A DNA stretch of 36,514 nt from Wenzhouxiangella sp. 15190 (GCF_003417465.1 NZ_QVMV01000040.1:1-36514), one strand, 5' to 3'; shown: positions 17,483 through 26,729, counted from the stretch's first letter. Program-made: numbers and translations. Notes: a model not told the origin generated them from the sequence alone.

Positions 17483-19291
17483 TCACTTGTGCAGATGTTC
17501 CACCACGGCTTCGGCCAGCTTGCGGCTGATACCGCCGACGCGCACCAATTCGTCGACCCCGGCCTTGCGAATACCCTGCAAGCCGCCGAAGGCCTTGAGC
17601 AGGGCCTGACGGCGTTTCGGCCCCACCCCCGGAACCTGCTCCAGCGGCGAGGCCTGGGCGCGTTTGTGCCGTCGCTTGCGATGGCCGGCGATGGCGAAGC
17701 GATGCGCCTCGTCCCGGATCTGCTGGACCAGGTGTGAGGCCGGATGATGCGGCCCCGGCACGGCTTCACGCTCACCCATGATGAAGCGTTCGTGCCCGGC
17801 CCGGCGTGCGGGTCCCTTTGCCACGCCAAGCATCGGGAGGGCATCGAGCCCCAGTTCCTCGAAGACCTTGCGGGCGCGAGTGAGCTGGCCCTTTCCGCCG
17901 TCGATGATGACCAGATCCGGCAGGGTTTCGCCCTTTTCGAGCACGCGGGAGTAGCGGCGCCTGAGCACCTGCTCCATGGCGGCGTAGTCGTCACCGGGCG
18001 CTATGTCGCTGACATTGAAACGGCGATACTGCTTTTTCTCGGGTCCGCTCGGGCTGAAAACCACGCAGGAGCCAACCGTTTCGGTGCCGGAAATATGCGA
18101 AATATCGAAGCACTCCAGTCGCTCGGGCGGACTGGGCATTTCCAGCATCTCGGCCAGCGCGGCCAGGCCGCGGCCGACCTGGTCGCGCTCGGCCAGGCGG
18201 CGGCGCAGGGCATCACCGGCGTTGGCCGAAGCCAGGCGTACCCACTCGGCCCGCTGCCCCCGCAGCCGCCAGGCAAGCTCCACGCGTGCGCCGCGGCGTG
18301 AACCCAATGCCTCCTTCCACAGCGCGGCATCGACCGGTTCCCGGGAGAGCAGGATTTCGGCCGGCGGATTGCGATCAGCGTAGTACTGCCCCAGGAAGGC
18401 GCCCAGGATTTCGGCCTCCGACATGTCTGAATGCAGGTTGCCGGGAAAGTAGCTGCGCCCGCCCACGTTGCGCCCGTGGCGAAATTCCACCACGTGGAAG
18501 CAGGCCTTGCCCGCTTCGACGTGCATGCCGATGACGTCCGTCTCGCCACTACCGCCGGTCACGAACTGGTTGCCGCGCACGCGCTGCACCGCCTGGATGC
18601 GGTCGCGATAGGCCGCCGCTTTCTCGAATTCCTGCGCTTTCGAGGCCTGTTCCATGCGCTCGCCGAGATGCTCGATGACTTCATCGCTTCGCCCCTCGAG
18701 AAACTGAACGGCCGCGCGCACGTCGGCGGCATAGTCTTCCTTGCTGATGTAGCCCACGCAGGGCGCGCTGCAGCGATTGATCTGGTATTGCAGACAGGGT
18801 CGGGAGCGATTTTCGAACACGGTATCGCGGCACTGGCGCAGGCCGAATAGACGGTAAATCTGGTTGAGCGCCTCGCGTACGGCGCCAGCGCTGGAAAACG
18901 GTCCGAAGTAACGATGCGGCGGCTTGCGGCTGCCGCGGTAGAAACCGATGCGCGGATAGTCGTGCGCGGTCTCGAGCCGGATCCAGGGATAGCTCTTGTC
19001 GTCGCGCAAGTTGACGTTGAAGCGCGGCCGATACGCCTTGATCCACTCGTTCTCGAGCAGCAGCGCCTCGGCCTCGGTGCGGGTCAGGCTGATCTCCATG
19101 CTGTCGACCTTGCGCACCAGCAGGTTGAGCCGGGGGCCTAGGTCGCTGCGATTGAAATAGCTGGCTACCCGGCGGCGCAGATTCCGCGCCTTGCCGACAT
19201 AGAGCACCTTCCCGTTCGGGTCGCGCATCAGGTAGACGCCGGGCCCGGTGCTGAGACTGCGGGCAAACGCTCGGCCGTCGAAGTCGCTCAT
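17483..19291 (-). CDS. uvrC: Excinuclease ABC subunit C
   Basis: A 602-residue protein that makes both incisions in nucleotide excision repair with UvrB. The N-terminal GIY-YIG nuclease domain begins GPGVYLMRD and continues VLYVGKARNLRRRVASYF. A UVR motif for UvrB binding lies near residues 200-235 (FEKAAAYRDRI). The C-terminal RNase H-like nuclease includes FDISHISG near residue 395 and LVIIDGGKGQL. Tandem helix-hairpin-helix segments (VPGVGPKRRQALL, VGGISRKLAEAV) end the protein. The ATG at 19291 overlaps the stop of the phosphatase gene (ATGA). Confidence 0.97.
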   Translation of the reverse strand: MSDFDGRAFARSLSTGPGVYLMRDPNGKVLYVGKARNLRRRVASYFNRSDLGPRLNLLVRKVDSMEISLTRTEAEALLLENEWIKAYRPRFNVNLRDDKSYPWIRLETAHDYPRIGFYRGSRKPPHRYFGPFSSAGAVREALNQIYRLFGLRQCRDTVFENRSRPCLQYQINRCSAPCVGYISKEDYAADVRAAVQFLEGRSDEVIEHLGERMEQASKAQEFEKAAAYRDRIQAVQRVRGNQFVTGGSGETDVIGMHVEAGKACFHVVEFRHGRNVGGRSYFPGNLHSDMSEAEILGAFLGQYYADRNPPAEILLSREPVDAALWKEALGSRRGARVELAWRLRGQRAEWVRLASANAGDALRRRLAERDQVGRGLAALAEMLEMPSPPERLECFDISHISGTETVGSCVVFSPSGPEKKQYRRFNVSDIAPGDDYAAMEQVLRRRYSRVLEKGETLPDLVIIDGGKGQLTRARKVFEELGLDALPMLGVAKGPARRAGHERFIMGEREAVPGPHHPASHLVQQIRDEAHRFAIAGHRKRRHKRAQASPLEQVPGVGPKRRQALLKAFGGLQGIRKAGVDELVRVGGISRKLAEAVVEHLHK

Positions 19292-19755
19292 TGCCGCGCC
19301 GTGCGCAGTTCCTCGACCAGGCGATCGGCGGCCACCTCGAGCATGTCGATGACCCGCTGGAAACCGTCCACGCCGCCATAGTACGGATCGGGCACTTCCT
19401 CGATGCCGTAGTCGGGCGCCAGACTCATGACCAGGTCGAGCCGGGTGCTGCTGTCGGCCGGGCGCCGGGCCCGGAGATCCTCGAGGTTGGATCGGTCCAT
19501 GACGAATATGGCGTCGAAGCGCGAAAAGTCCTCGGGGATGACCACCCTCGCCCGCTCGGTGCTGATATCCAGTCCCCATTGCCGGGCAATTCGCTGGGCA
19601 CGGGGATCGGGGGGACTGCCGACGTGATAGGCGGTGGTGCCGGCCGAGTCCGTCTCGACCGCCAGTTCCGCCCGGCGCAGTTTCCAGTCGAAAACCGCTT
19701 TCGCCGTGGGGCTCCGGCAAATATTACCGAGGCATACAAACAATATACTTTCCAT
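19288..19755 (-). CDS. Low-molecular-weight protein tyrosine phosphatase
   Basis: A 155-residue phosphatase with the P-loop C8-L-G-N-I-C-R14-S15 near the N-terminus and the general acid D123 in DPYYGG. These features define the LMW-PTP family, which dephosphorylates tyrosine, and in bacteria often acts on Wzc-type kinases or envelope enzymes. No tyrosine kinase gene is in this window. The gene follows kdsB by 46 bp and overlaps uvrC by 4 bp. No Shine-Dalgarno is visible before the ATG at 19755. The same kdsB-phosphatase order occurs in Pseudomonas, so the pairing is conserved rather than local. Confidence 0.93.
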   Translation of the reverse strand: MESILFVCLGNICRSPTAKAVFDWKLRRAELAVETDSAGTTAYHVGSPPDPRAQRIARQWGLDISTERARVVIPEDFSRFDAIFVMDRSNLEDLRARRPADSSTRLDLVMSLAPDYGIEEVPDPYYGGVDGFQRVIDMLEVAADRLVEELRTARQ

Positions 19756-19801
19756 GATCTTATATCGCTAATATAAACTTATACATTAACTGTTGGCGGG
19801 C
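19756..19801 (-). promoter_or_regulatory. AT-rich promoter/operator-like spacer before the tyrosine phosphatase gene
   Basis: The 46-bp spacer is the most AT-rich short stretch in this gene run. It contains TTATAT-CGCTA-ATATAA, a perfect 6-bp inverted repeat at about 19760-19776, and a further ACTTATAC. On the minus strand several TATAAT-like hexamers precede the ATG. An internal promoter driving the phosphatase-uvrC-pgsA segment is plausible. No operator protein can be named. Confidence 0.4.
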
Positions 19802-20545
19802 TTATGTTGGCCGGAATCGCGCTGCCACTTCGGCCAGATCCTCCGGCGTATCGATGCCGGCGGGTACCGTTTCGACGGCCTGCGCACAGGCGATGAACCA
19901 GCCGGCCGTCAATGCCCGCAACTGTTCGAGCGATTCCAGGCGCTCCAGTTCCGATGCCGGCAGTGTCTGCCACTGTTCGAGCGCACGTGCACGATAGGCG
20001 TAAAGGCCCAGATGAGCCCGGGCGCCGGAGGCCGGCCAGCCACCCTCGCGCACGCAGGGAATCGGGCTGCGGGAGAAATACAACGCCCTGCCCGCCAGGT
20101 CGGCAACCAGTTTGACCACATTGGGATTGCGCCATTCGCCCTCGTCGCTCATCGAGCGCCAGAGCGTGGCCATTCGGGCCTGCGGTTGCGCGTGAAGCAA
20201 TTCGGCCACCTGGCGCAGGCAGGCCGACGGCATTTCCGGTTCGTCGCCCTGGAGATTGACCACGATATCGTCGCCGCCGAGCCCGAGGATGGAGGCAGCC
20301 TCGGCCAGCCGGTCCGTGCCGGTACGATGATCCGGCCGGGTCATGACTACCTCGCCGCCGTCGGCGCGCACCAGCGCGGCCACTTCCTCGCTGTCGGTGG
20401 CGACATGAACGCCGGCCGCCCCGGCGCTGCGGGCGCGGTCACACACACGCAGAATCAGCGCACGACCGGCAACATCGGCCAGCGGCTTTCGCGGCAGGCG
20501 CGTGGAAGCCAGGCGCGCCGGAATCAGGACGTGGAAGTCACTCAT
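19802..20545 (-). CDS. kdsB: CMP-Kdo synthetase (3-deoxy-manno-octulosonate cytidylyltransferase)
   Basis: A 247-residue nucleotidyltransferase that activates Kdo with CTP for lipopolysaccharide inner core synthesis. The N-terminal PARLASTRLPRKPL motif, the ATDSEEV segment, and VVNLQGDEPEM are typical of KdsB, and the remaining core (GLYAYRARALEQW, LEQLRALTAGW) fits the family. The ATG at 20545 overlaps the lpxK stop (ATGA), so the two are coupled. It belongs to the exbB-exbD-msbA-lpxK-kdsB series. Confidence 0.97.
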   Translation of the reverse strand: MSDFHVLIPARLASTRLPRKPLADVAGRALILRVCDRARSAGAAGVHVATDSEEVAALVRADGGEVVMTRPDHRTGTDRLAEAASILGLGGDDIVVNLQGDEPEMPSACLRQVAELLHAQPQARMATLWRSMSDEGEWRNPNVVKLVADLAGRALYFSRSPIPCVREGGWPASGARAHLGLYAYRARALEQWQTLPASELERLESLEQLRALTAGWFIACAQAVETVPAGIDTPEDLAEVAARFRPT

Positions 20546-21531
20546 GACGACTGGAATTCTCGCACATGCGCCAGTACGGCTTCGCGCACCGACGCCGGCA
20601 ACGTCGCCTCGATCGGCAATACCCAGGTCTCGGGCAGCTCGTCCAGGTGCTCGAGCTTGACCGCGTCCTTCTCGGTCACGATCAGCGGTCCCGGAAAGCG
20701 GGACAGCTCGGCCGCCGTGAAGGCATGGTGGTCGGGAAACGGCCGGGGACGGAAACGGTAGCCCAGGGCCTCGAGCAACACGAAGAAACTGTCCGGATTG
20801 CCGATGGCGCACACGGCGTCGAACGGCTCCCGGGGCGGCATGGCCGCCTCGTCTTCCGGCGCAGAAAGTCGATAGGGTCGTCCGGGTGCGACGGCAAAGG
20901 GTGTGCCGAAAGCTTCCAGGTCACCATGCTCCCTTCCGGCCTCCTTGACGAGCACCTGGTCGATCGAGCTGAGGCGCTCGACCGGCTGCCGCAACGGACC
21001 GGCCGGCAGCAGATAACCGTTGCCCAGACCCCGCAGTCCGTCGATGACGCAGATTTCGTAACTCCTGGGCAGACGCGAGTGCTGCAGCCCATCGTCCGAC
21101 AGCACCACGTCGGCGCCGCCGCCGATGGCGGCCGAGAGCGCGGCCCGACGGTCGCGGCAGACCCACACGGCACAACCGGCCCGGCGTGCCAGCAAGACCG
21201 GTTCATCACCGACGGATTCGGGATCACTCGATGGCGTGACCGCCCTGGGCGCCTCGCTGCCCTGCCCGCCGTAACCCCGGCTGATGACCGCCAGCGCATG
21301 CCCGGCGTGCTGGAGCATTTTCGCGAGTGCGGCAACAACCGGCGTCTTGCCGCTACCGCCGACGGTGATATTGCCGACCACGATCACCGGGCTTGGCGGT
21401 CGCTCCTTCGTCACCCGTGCGCGTCGGCCGGCCGCCGTGCGGTAGAAGGGTACGAGCGCTCGAAGCCACAGCGGCGGCCGCCGCTGCGAAAACCACAGCC
21501 CGGTCAGATAGTGCTCAAGCCGCGCCCTCAC
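20542..21531 (-). CDS. lpxK: Tetraacyldisaccharide 4'-kinase
   Basis: A 329-residue kinase that phosphorylates the lipid A precursor at the 4' position at the inner membrane. The P-loop lies at GNITVGGSGKTP (residues about 53-64), followed by SRGYGGQ and DEPVLLARR. ADVVLSDDGLQH carries the acidic metal-binding residues. A hydrophobic N-terminal segment (LWLRALVPFY) probably helps membrane association. The start is a GTG at 21531, six nucleotides after the msbA stop, with a weak ribosome binding site. The stop overlaps kdsB. Confidence 0.96.
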   Translation of the reverse strand: MRARLEHYLTGLWFSQRRPPLWLRALVPFYRTAAGRRARVTKERPPSPVIVVGNITVGGSGKTPVVAALAKMLQHAGHALAVISRGYGGQGSEAPRAVTPSSDPESVGDEPVLLARRAGCAVWVCRDRRAALSAAIGGGADVVLSDDGLQHSRLPRSYEICVIDGLRGLGNGYLLPAGPLRQPVERLSSIDQVLVKEAGREHGDLEAFGTPFAVAPGRPYRLSAPEDEAAMPPREPFDAVCAIGNPDSFFVLLEALGYRFRPRPFPDHHAFTAAELSRFPGPLIVTEKDAVKLEHLDELPETWVLPIEATLPASVREAVLAHVREFQSS

Positions 21532-21537
21532 CGCCGG

Positions 21538-23292
21538 TCACGCACCGGCAAGCTGGAGCCGATGCAGGTAGCGATAGAGGCCGTCATCGCGCTCGAGCAA
21601 TTCGGCGTGCGAACCGGACTCGACTTCCCGGCCATGATCGAGGACGACCACCTGATCGGCCATCTGCACCGTGGCCAGGCGATGCGCGATGACCAGGGTG
21701 GTCCGGTTTTCCATCAACTCCTCGAGGGCATCCTGCACGGCCTGCTCGGACTCCGCGTCGAGCGCTGAAGTCGCCTCGTCGAGGATCAGGATGGGCGCGT
21801 CCTTGAGGACGGCACGGGCGATGGCGATACGCTGACGCTGGCCGCCGGAAAGCAGGGAGCCGTCCTCGCCGATCGGTGTGTCCAGGCCCCGCGGCAGCCG
21901 CTCGATGAACTCCATGGCGTGGGCCGCACGCGCGGCGTCCTCGATCTGCCGGGGCGTGGCACTCGCCAGGCCGCCGTAAGCGATATTGCGGCCGATGGTG
22001 TCGTTGAACAGCACCACGTCCTGGCTGACCAGGGAGATATGGTCTCGCAGCGCCGACAGCTTGAAGTCGCGAATATCGACATCGTCGATCAGAATACGAC
22101 CGGCGGCCGGCTGGTAGAACCGCGGCAGCAGCTTGACGATGGTGCTTTTGCCGGAACCCGACCGGCCGACCAGGGCCGTTACCTTGCCGGCGGGTATATG
22201 CAGGTCCAGATCGATCAGCGCGGAATCGCTGGCATCCGGATACGAGAAAGAAACGTTCTCGAACCGGATGTCGCCGCGCACATGTTCCGGCTCGTAGGAG
22301 CCGTCATCCGTCTCTCCCGGCGTGTCCACGACACGAAAGATGCTCTCGGCCGCGGCGACGCCACGTTCGATGGTCACGTGCATCTTGGTCAGGCGTTTGA
22401 GCGGCGGAATGGTGGCGGCCAGCGCGGCCAGGACCGACATGAAGATGCCGGCCGTCACCGTATCGCCCATCAAGTCACTGGCGGCGACGACCAGCAGCAC
22501 AACCAGCGCCACACCGGCGGCCATCTGCACCAGCGAGGAGGAAAGCAGCTGCGTCCCGACCAGGCGCAAGTGCAGCTTTCGGTTGCTCTCGTTGATGCCC
22601 TGGAACTTGTCGCGCTCGTGTTGCTGTCCACCGAATACCTTGACGACCTGGTGTCCGTTGACGGCCTCCTCGGTGATATGGGTGACATCGCCCATGGAGT
22701 CCTGGATGTTGGTCGAGATACGCCGGAAATGACGGCTGATGATGTAGGCGATCACGGCGATGATCGGCAGCAGCAACAGCAGCGAGACGGTCAGGCGCCA
22801 GGACTGGATGAGCATCACGCCGAACAACGCGATCACGGTCATGACGTCGCGCGAGACGCCGATCAGGGCCTTGGTGGCCGCCTCGGCGACCTGCTCGGTG
22901 TTGTAGGTCAATCGCGAGATCATCTGGCCCGAGGATTCACGATCGAAGTACGCCGCGGGCAACTCCAGGTAGCGATCGAACAGCGCATTGCGCAGGTCGG
23001 CAATCAGTTTCCGTCCGACCCACTGCATGCCGAACTCCCCGCCGAAATTGCCGACGACCCGCAGGACCAGCGACAGGAACACCAGTGCCGGCAACACGTA
23101 ATTGAATTCCGGGTTGGGGTTGGCGATGGTGTCGTCGATCAGCGGCCGCAGCAGGTAGAAGAACAAGCCCTGACCGGCCGCGTCCAGGCCCACCGCAAGC
23201 AACGCCAGGCCGAAGATCAGCCGGTGCTTGAGCACCATGCTCAGAAGGCGGCGATAAACTTGGCGGCCGGTCATGCTGGCCGGCGCATTCAT
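21538..23292 (-). CDS. msbA: Lipid A export ABC transporter MsbA
   Basis: A 584-residue half-transporter that flips lipid A-core across the inner membrane. Six helices lie in about the first 320 residues. The nucleotide-binding domain has Walker A GRSGSGKST near 374, the signature LSGGQRQR near 480 and Walker B ILILDEATSALD near 502, followed by the switch His in VIAHRLATV. All motifs needed for ATP hydrolysis are intact. It overlaps exbD by 4 bp and is followed by lpxK. The position next to lipid A genes supports MsbA over another exporter of the same superfamily. Confidence 0.96.
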   Translation of the reverse strand: MNAPASMTGRQVYRRLLSMVLKHRLIFGLALLAVGLDAAGQGLFFYLLRPLIDDTIANPNPEFNYVLPALVFLSLVLRVVGNFGGEFGMQWVGRKLIADLRNALFDRYLELPAAYFDRESSGQMISRLTYNTEQVAEAATKALIGVSRDVMTVIALFGVMLIQSWRLTVSLLLLLPIIAVIAYIISRHFRRISTNIQDSMGDVTHITEEAVNGHQVVKVFGGQQHERDKFQGINESNRKLHLRLVGTQLLSSSLVQMAAGVALVVLLVVAASDLMGDTVTAGIFMSVLAALAATIPPLKRLTKMHVTIERGVAAAESIFRVVDTPGETDDGSYEPEHVRGDIRFENVSFSYPDASDSALIDLDLHIPAGKVTALVGRSGSGKSTIVKLLPRFYQPAAGRILIDDVDIRDFKLSALRDHISLVSQDVVLFNDTIGRNIAYGGLASATPRQIEDAARAAHAMEFIERLPRGLDTPIGEDGSLLSGGQRQRIAIARAVLKDAPILILDEATSALDAESEQAVQDALEELMENRTTLVIAHRLATVQMADQVVVLDHGREVESGSHAELLERDDGLYRYLHRLQLAGA

Positions 23293-23711
23293 TCGGATTC
23301 TCCTTCGACCGCCGCGATACTGACCCGGCGAATGCCCTCGGCCGCGGCCGAGTCGAGCACTCGGACCACCAGGCGGTGCGGTGCTTCACCGTCGGCGCGA
23401 ACGACCAGAACGGCTTCGGGATTTTCCCCGAAGCGCTCGGCAATGGCGGCCTGAACGGTCGCCTGGCGCGTATCCACCAGCTCCTGGTCACCGACGAACA
23501 GCCGGCCTTCGTCCGTGACGATGAATTCGACCATTTCGGGCACGGTTTCCGACTCGGCCGTGCTCGCCTCGGGCAGGTTCAGGCGCAACAAGGCCTGGCG
23601 CTCGAAGGTGGTCGAGACCATGAAAAAGATCAGCAGGAGAAAGACCACGTCGATCAGCGACGTGAGATTGATTTCCGGCTCTTCGTTTTCTTCATGATGC
23701 TGCAGTTTCAT
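23289..23711 (-). CDS. ExbD/TolR-family energy transduction protein
   Basis: A 140-residue protein with a short cytoplasmic N-terminus, one transmembrane helix and a periplasmic domain. The helix contains LIDVVFLLLIFFM, with the conserved Asp (about residue 21) that carries protons in this family. It should work with the ExbB-like protein encoded immediately upstream, using the proton gradient to drive an outer-membrane process. In several gammaproteobacteria such a pair precedes msbA/lpxK. No TonB gene is nearby, so the partner receptor or process is unknown. The stop overlaps msbA. Confidence 0.93.
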   Translation of the reverse strand: MKLQHHEENEEPEINLTSLIDVVFLLLIFFMVSTTFERQALLRLNLPEASTAESETVPEMVEFIVTDEGRLFVGDQELVDTRQATVQAAIAERFGENPEAVLVVRADGEAPHRLVVRVLDSAAAEGIRRVSIAAVEGESE

Positions 23712-23722
23712 GACCGGGTGCG

Positions 23723-24343
23723 TCAGCCGGCGGCCTGTGGGCGCTTGAGCTCGATGGTGTGCAGCAGTTCGAGTGCCTGCTGTTCCATATCGACCACGTA
23801 GGCGCGGACCAGTCCGCGGAAATAACGATAGAAGAAGTAGCTGGGAATGGCCACGGTCAGGCCCGCAGCCGTGGTAATCAGGGCCTGGGAGATACCGCCG
23901 GCCAGTTCGTTGGGATCGCCCACGCCGTGAAGCATGATGGCCGAGAAAACGTCGATCATTCCGATGACCGTGCCCAACAGCCCCAGCAACGGCGTAATAC
24001 CCGCGATGGTGCCCAGGGTGTTGAGGAAACGCTCGAGCTCGTGCACCACGTGCCGCCCGGTATCCTCGACGGAATCCTTGATCACCTCACGCTCGCGGCG
24101 TCGGTTGATCAGTGCCGAGGCGAGCACACGGCCCAGCGCCGAAGAACGCTTGAGCTGCTCGATATGCTGGCGGTCGAGCTCGCGCTGCGCCGCCCATTGG
24201 AGTACCCGATCAAGGACGCCGGCTGGCAGCACCCGCTTGCGGCGCAGGTTCACGAAACGTTCGATAATGATGGCGGCAGCGATGATGGAGCAGGCCAGAA
24301 TCGGCACCATCAGCCATCCACCCGCGATGACGATTTCAAGCAT
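23723..24343 (-). CDS. MotA/TolQ/ExbB proton-channel family protein
   Basis: A 206-residue protein with three membrane helices, near residues 5-25, 105-130 and 145-175, and a cytoplasmic loop between the first two. The conserved segment TLGTIAGITPLLGLLGTVIGMIDVF is the family hallmark. Together with the following ExbD-like protein it should form a proton-driven motor in the inner membrane. It begins 11 bp before exbD. The leader lacks a clear Shine-Dalgarno, and a short GTCGG/CCGAC hairpin at 24351-24362 lies just upstream of the ATG. Confidence 0.93.
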   Translation of the reverse strand: MLEIVIAGGWLMVPILACSIIAAAIIIERFVNLRRKRVLPAGVLDRVLQWAAQRELDRQHIEQLKRSSALGRVLASALINRRREREVIKDSVEDTGRHVVHELERFLNTLGTIAGITPLLGLLGTVIGMIDVFSAIMLHGVGDPNELAGGISQALITTAAGLTVAIPSYFFYRYFRGLVRAYVVDMEQQALELLHTIELKRPQAAG

Positions 24344-24450
24344 CTTTTAAGTCGGCCCCGACCTTCAACTTGTCCAACGCGCATGATAACGGGTTTGCCC
24401 AGTACTCGTCGCGTTGTAATCAGGAGACTGCCGGTCAGGTGGCGGGATAT
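24344..24450 (-). promoter_or_regulatory. Spacer between comEC and exbB-like genes, possible internal promoter
   Basis: This 107-bp gap separates comEC from the exbB-like gene on the same strand. On the minus strand TATCAT appears as a -10 candidate near 24383-24388, without a good -35. It is the longest break inside the minus-strand run and so the likeliest site for a promoter of exbBD-msbA-lpxK-kdsB. Confidence 0.3.
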
Positions 24451-26727
24451 TCAGGGGCAGCCCCGGCGCGGCTTCCAGAAACGTTGACTGCGCGTGGCCA
24501 TCGATTCGAACTGCACCGGCACGCCCGGCCGCAACCGGATGCGTACCGCGCCGCATCGGCCGGTCGTTACCCGGTTGATTTCCCTTGATGCCAGCCGACC
24601 ACGGGTTTCATCGTGAACCCGGCCGAAGCGGTCGTGGCGAGCGACGGAGGCAACGGCAACGTCGGGAGCGACCGCCGAGAGAAAGGCCGCACTGCTGCCG
24701 TCGCGATGCCCGCCGGCGGGCAACTGCAGCACGTCCGACGGCGGCCCGCCCCATTCGGCCACCAGCCGGGCCTCGACATCGGCATCGATTCCTCCGGTCA
24801 ACAGCAGGCTGCCGCCGGGGCCGGTGACATGCAGGACACAGGATGAATTACCGCCGAGATCCGGCAATGCGACGCTGGGATGGAGAAAACGGAAACGCCA
24901 GGGACCGGAGCGCCACGCCTCGCCGGCGACACACGGCCGGGCGTTCTCGATACCACTGCCGTAAACGAGCATATCCGCATCGACCACCGACGCCAGTCCA
25001 CCCGAATGGCCGCGATGATCGTGAGAAACGACGACCCGGTCGACCGAGCCGAGATCGAGCCGTCGCCGCGCATCCGGCAGGATGCCCGAGATCGCGTCAC
25101 CGCCTTCGCCATCCCCGGGGCCGGTATCGTAGAGCAGGACTTCGTCGGCACTTCGCACGACCACGGCAAGGCCGTTGCCCACGTCCAGGAACCAGGCTTC
25201 CAGCTCGTCGGGCTCGAGCGCTGCACGAGCCGGCCACAGCAGCGGCAGCAAAAGCACGGCTCCCAGACCCCGTGCCGGCCAACCCGGCGGTGCAATCAAC
25301 CAGACAGCACCCGCCGCGGCGGACAGCAGCGCCCATTTCGACCCACCCGCCAGCGGAACGTGAGCGATCGACAAGCCATGGACCCACTCGAGAAAGCCCA
25401 GCAGGATGCCCAGGCCGCCCCCGGCAATGGCACCTGCGGGACTGGCCGGAAAGCCGGCCAGAATCGTGACCACGTCGAGCAACAGCGCCGGCAGCACCAC
25501 CAGTCCCATGAGGGGAATGGCCACGAGGTTCGCCAGGAAGGCGCCGGGAACCCATTGGCCGAACAGTCCGACATTCAGCGGCAGCAGGCCGATCATCAGC
25601 ACCACCTGCGCGCGTACCAGCCCGGTCAGCCACTGACCCGGCCTCGACGGACGCCAGGCAAAGGCCAAAAGCAGTACGGCCACCGCCGCGAAGGAAAGCC
25701 AGAAGCCCATCGACAAGGGCGACAGCGGATCGAACAGGAGAACGGCGAGCAGGGCCAGTAGCAACGCCCGCCCCGGCGCGACGGCACGACGGCCCAGCAG
25801 CGCAATGGCCAGGACGGCCAGCATGACCAGTGCACGCTGGGTCGGCAGCGTGAATCCGGCCAGGCCCGCATAGCCCAGCGCGATCGCCAAACCGACCGCC
25901 ATGCCGATCCTGCGACGATCGGCCCGTGCGGCGAAAAGCGCCAGCGGCGCGCACAGCCAGCCTGCGAGCAGACCGGCCAGGCCGGCCACCATGCCGATGT
26001 GCAAGCCGGAGATCGCCAACAGGTGCGCCGTTCCCGTCTGCCGCAGAAGCTCGGACAGTTCGGGGCGCATCCCGGAACGGTCGGCGACACCCAGCGCCCG
26101 CTTCAATGCGGCAACATCCTGGTCGACGGTCTCTGATTGGAGGATGTCCGAGACCCTTTGGCGCTGCTTATCCAGCCAGTGCCCGCCGGGACCTTCGGCC
26201 AGCAGTTCAGGCCGGCCCCGTACACGGCCCATGGCACCGATTCGCCTGGCCAGCAAGTAGCGCTCGTAGTCGAAGCCGCCCGGATTGTCCCGGCCGGCCG
26301 GCGGCGTCAGTCGCAGGTTCATGCGCCATCGGCTGCCCGGCTCGAGTCGGCGAAACGGGCGATACCAGCGCACACGAATGCGCTCGGGAAGACCCTGTGG
26401 ACTGGCCTCGCCGTCGACGGCGAGCGTGAATTGCACGCTTTGCCCGGAGCGCTGCGGCAACGCCGTGATGGTGCCGACCACGGTGGCCTCCTCGCCGGCG
26501 CGGGCATCGGGCCACTGTTGATCGAGCTGCCATTGCGCACTGCCCAGGAACCACAAAGCCCCCAGCAGAAAAACGGCCGGAAGGCGCGTGACGGAGAAGG
26601 CGCACAGGATGCCGGCGACTGCGGCAAGCGACAGCAGGACAGCAGGGCCGGGAAGCGACGGCAGCCAGGAGGCGAGAAGGCAGCCGCCGACAAAGGCCAG
26701 TGCCAGACGCCCGCCCCCGCCGCCCAT
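24451..26727 (-). CDS. comEC: ComEC/Rec2-type DNA uptake channel protein
   Basis: A 758-residue protein. The N-terminal part has a DUF4131/OB-like domain containing EEATVVGTITALP. It is followed by the multi-helix Competence domain with HLLAISGLHIGMVAGL and FTLPTQRALVMLAVLAIALL, the family's membrane signature. A C-terminal metallo-beta-lactamase-like domain follows, but its ligand motifs are altered: HDHRGH at 569-574, TGG at 644-646, AGGH at 671-674. ComEC transports single-stranded DNA through the inner membrane in natural transformation. Gene order after lolD and before exbB/exbD matches Pseudomonas and relatives. The ATG at 26727 is followed by a run of five glycines. It lies 2 nt after the lolD stop. 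Confidence 0.92.
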   Translation of the reverse strand: MGGGGGRLALAFVGGCLLASWLPSLPGPAVLLSLAAVAGILCAFSVTRLPAVFLLGALWFLGSAQWQLDQQWPDARAGEEATVVGTITALPQRSGQSVQFTLAVDGEASPQGLPERIRVRWYRPFRRLEPGSRWRMNLRLTPPAGRDNPGGFDYERYLLARRIGAMGRVRGRPELLAEGPGGHWLDKQRQRVSDILQSETVDQDVAALKRALGVADRSGMRPELSELLRQTGTAHLLAISGLHIGMVAGLAGLLAGWLCAPLALFAARADRRRIGMAVGLAIALGYAGLAGFTLPTQRALVMLAVLAIALLGRRAVAPGRALLLALLAVLLFDPLSPLSMGFWLSFAAVAVLLLAFAWRPSRPGQWLTGLVRAQVVLMIGLLPLNVGLFGQWVPGAFLANLVAIPLMGLVVLPALLLDVVTILAGFPASPAGAIAGGGLGILLGFLEWVHGLSIAHVPLAGGSKWALLSAAAGAVWLIAPPGWPARGLGAVLLLPLLWPARAALEPDELEAWFLDVGNGLAVVVRSADEVLLYDTGPGDGEGGDAISGILPDARRRLDLGSVDRVVVSHDHRGHSGGLASVVDADMLVYGSGIENARPCVAGEAWRSGPWRFRFLHPSVALPDLGGNSSCVLHVTGPGGSLLLTGGIDADVEARLVAEWGGPPSDVLQLPAGGHRDGSSAAFLSAVAPDVAVASVARHDRFGRVHDETRGRLASREINRVTTGRCGAVRIRLRPGVPVQFESMATRSQRFWKPRRGCP

Positions 26728-26729
26728 GA

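Noticed and set aside
21919-23454. 511-codon plus-strand frame opposite msbA
   Set aside because: Low-complexity His/Gln/Asp-rich shadow of msbA, which has intact ABC motifs.
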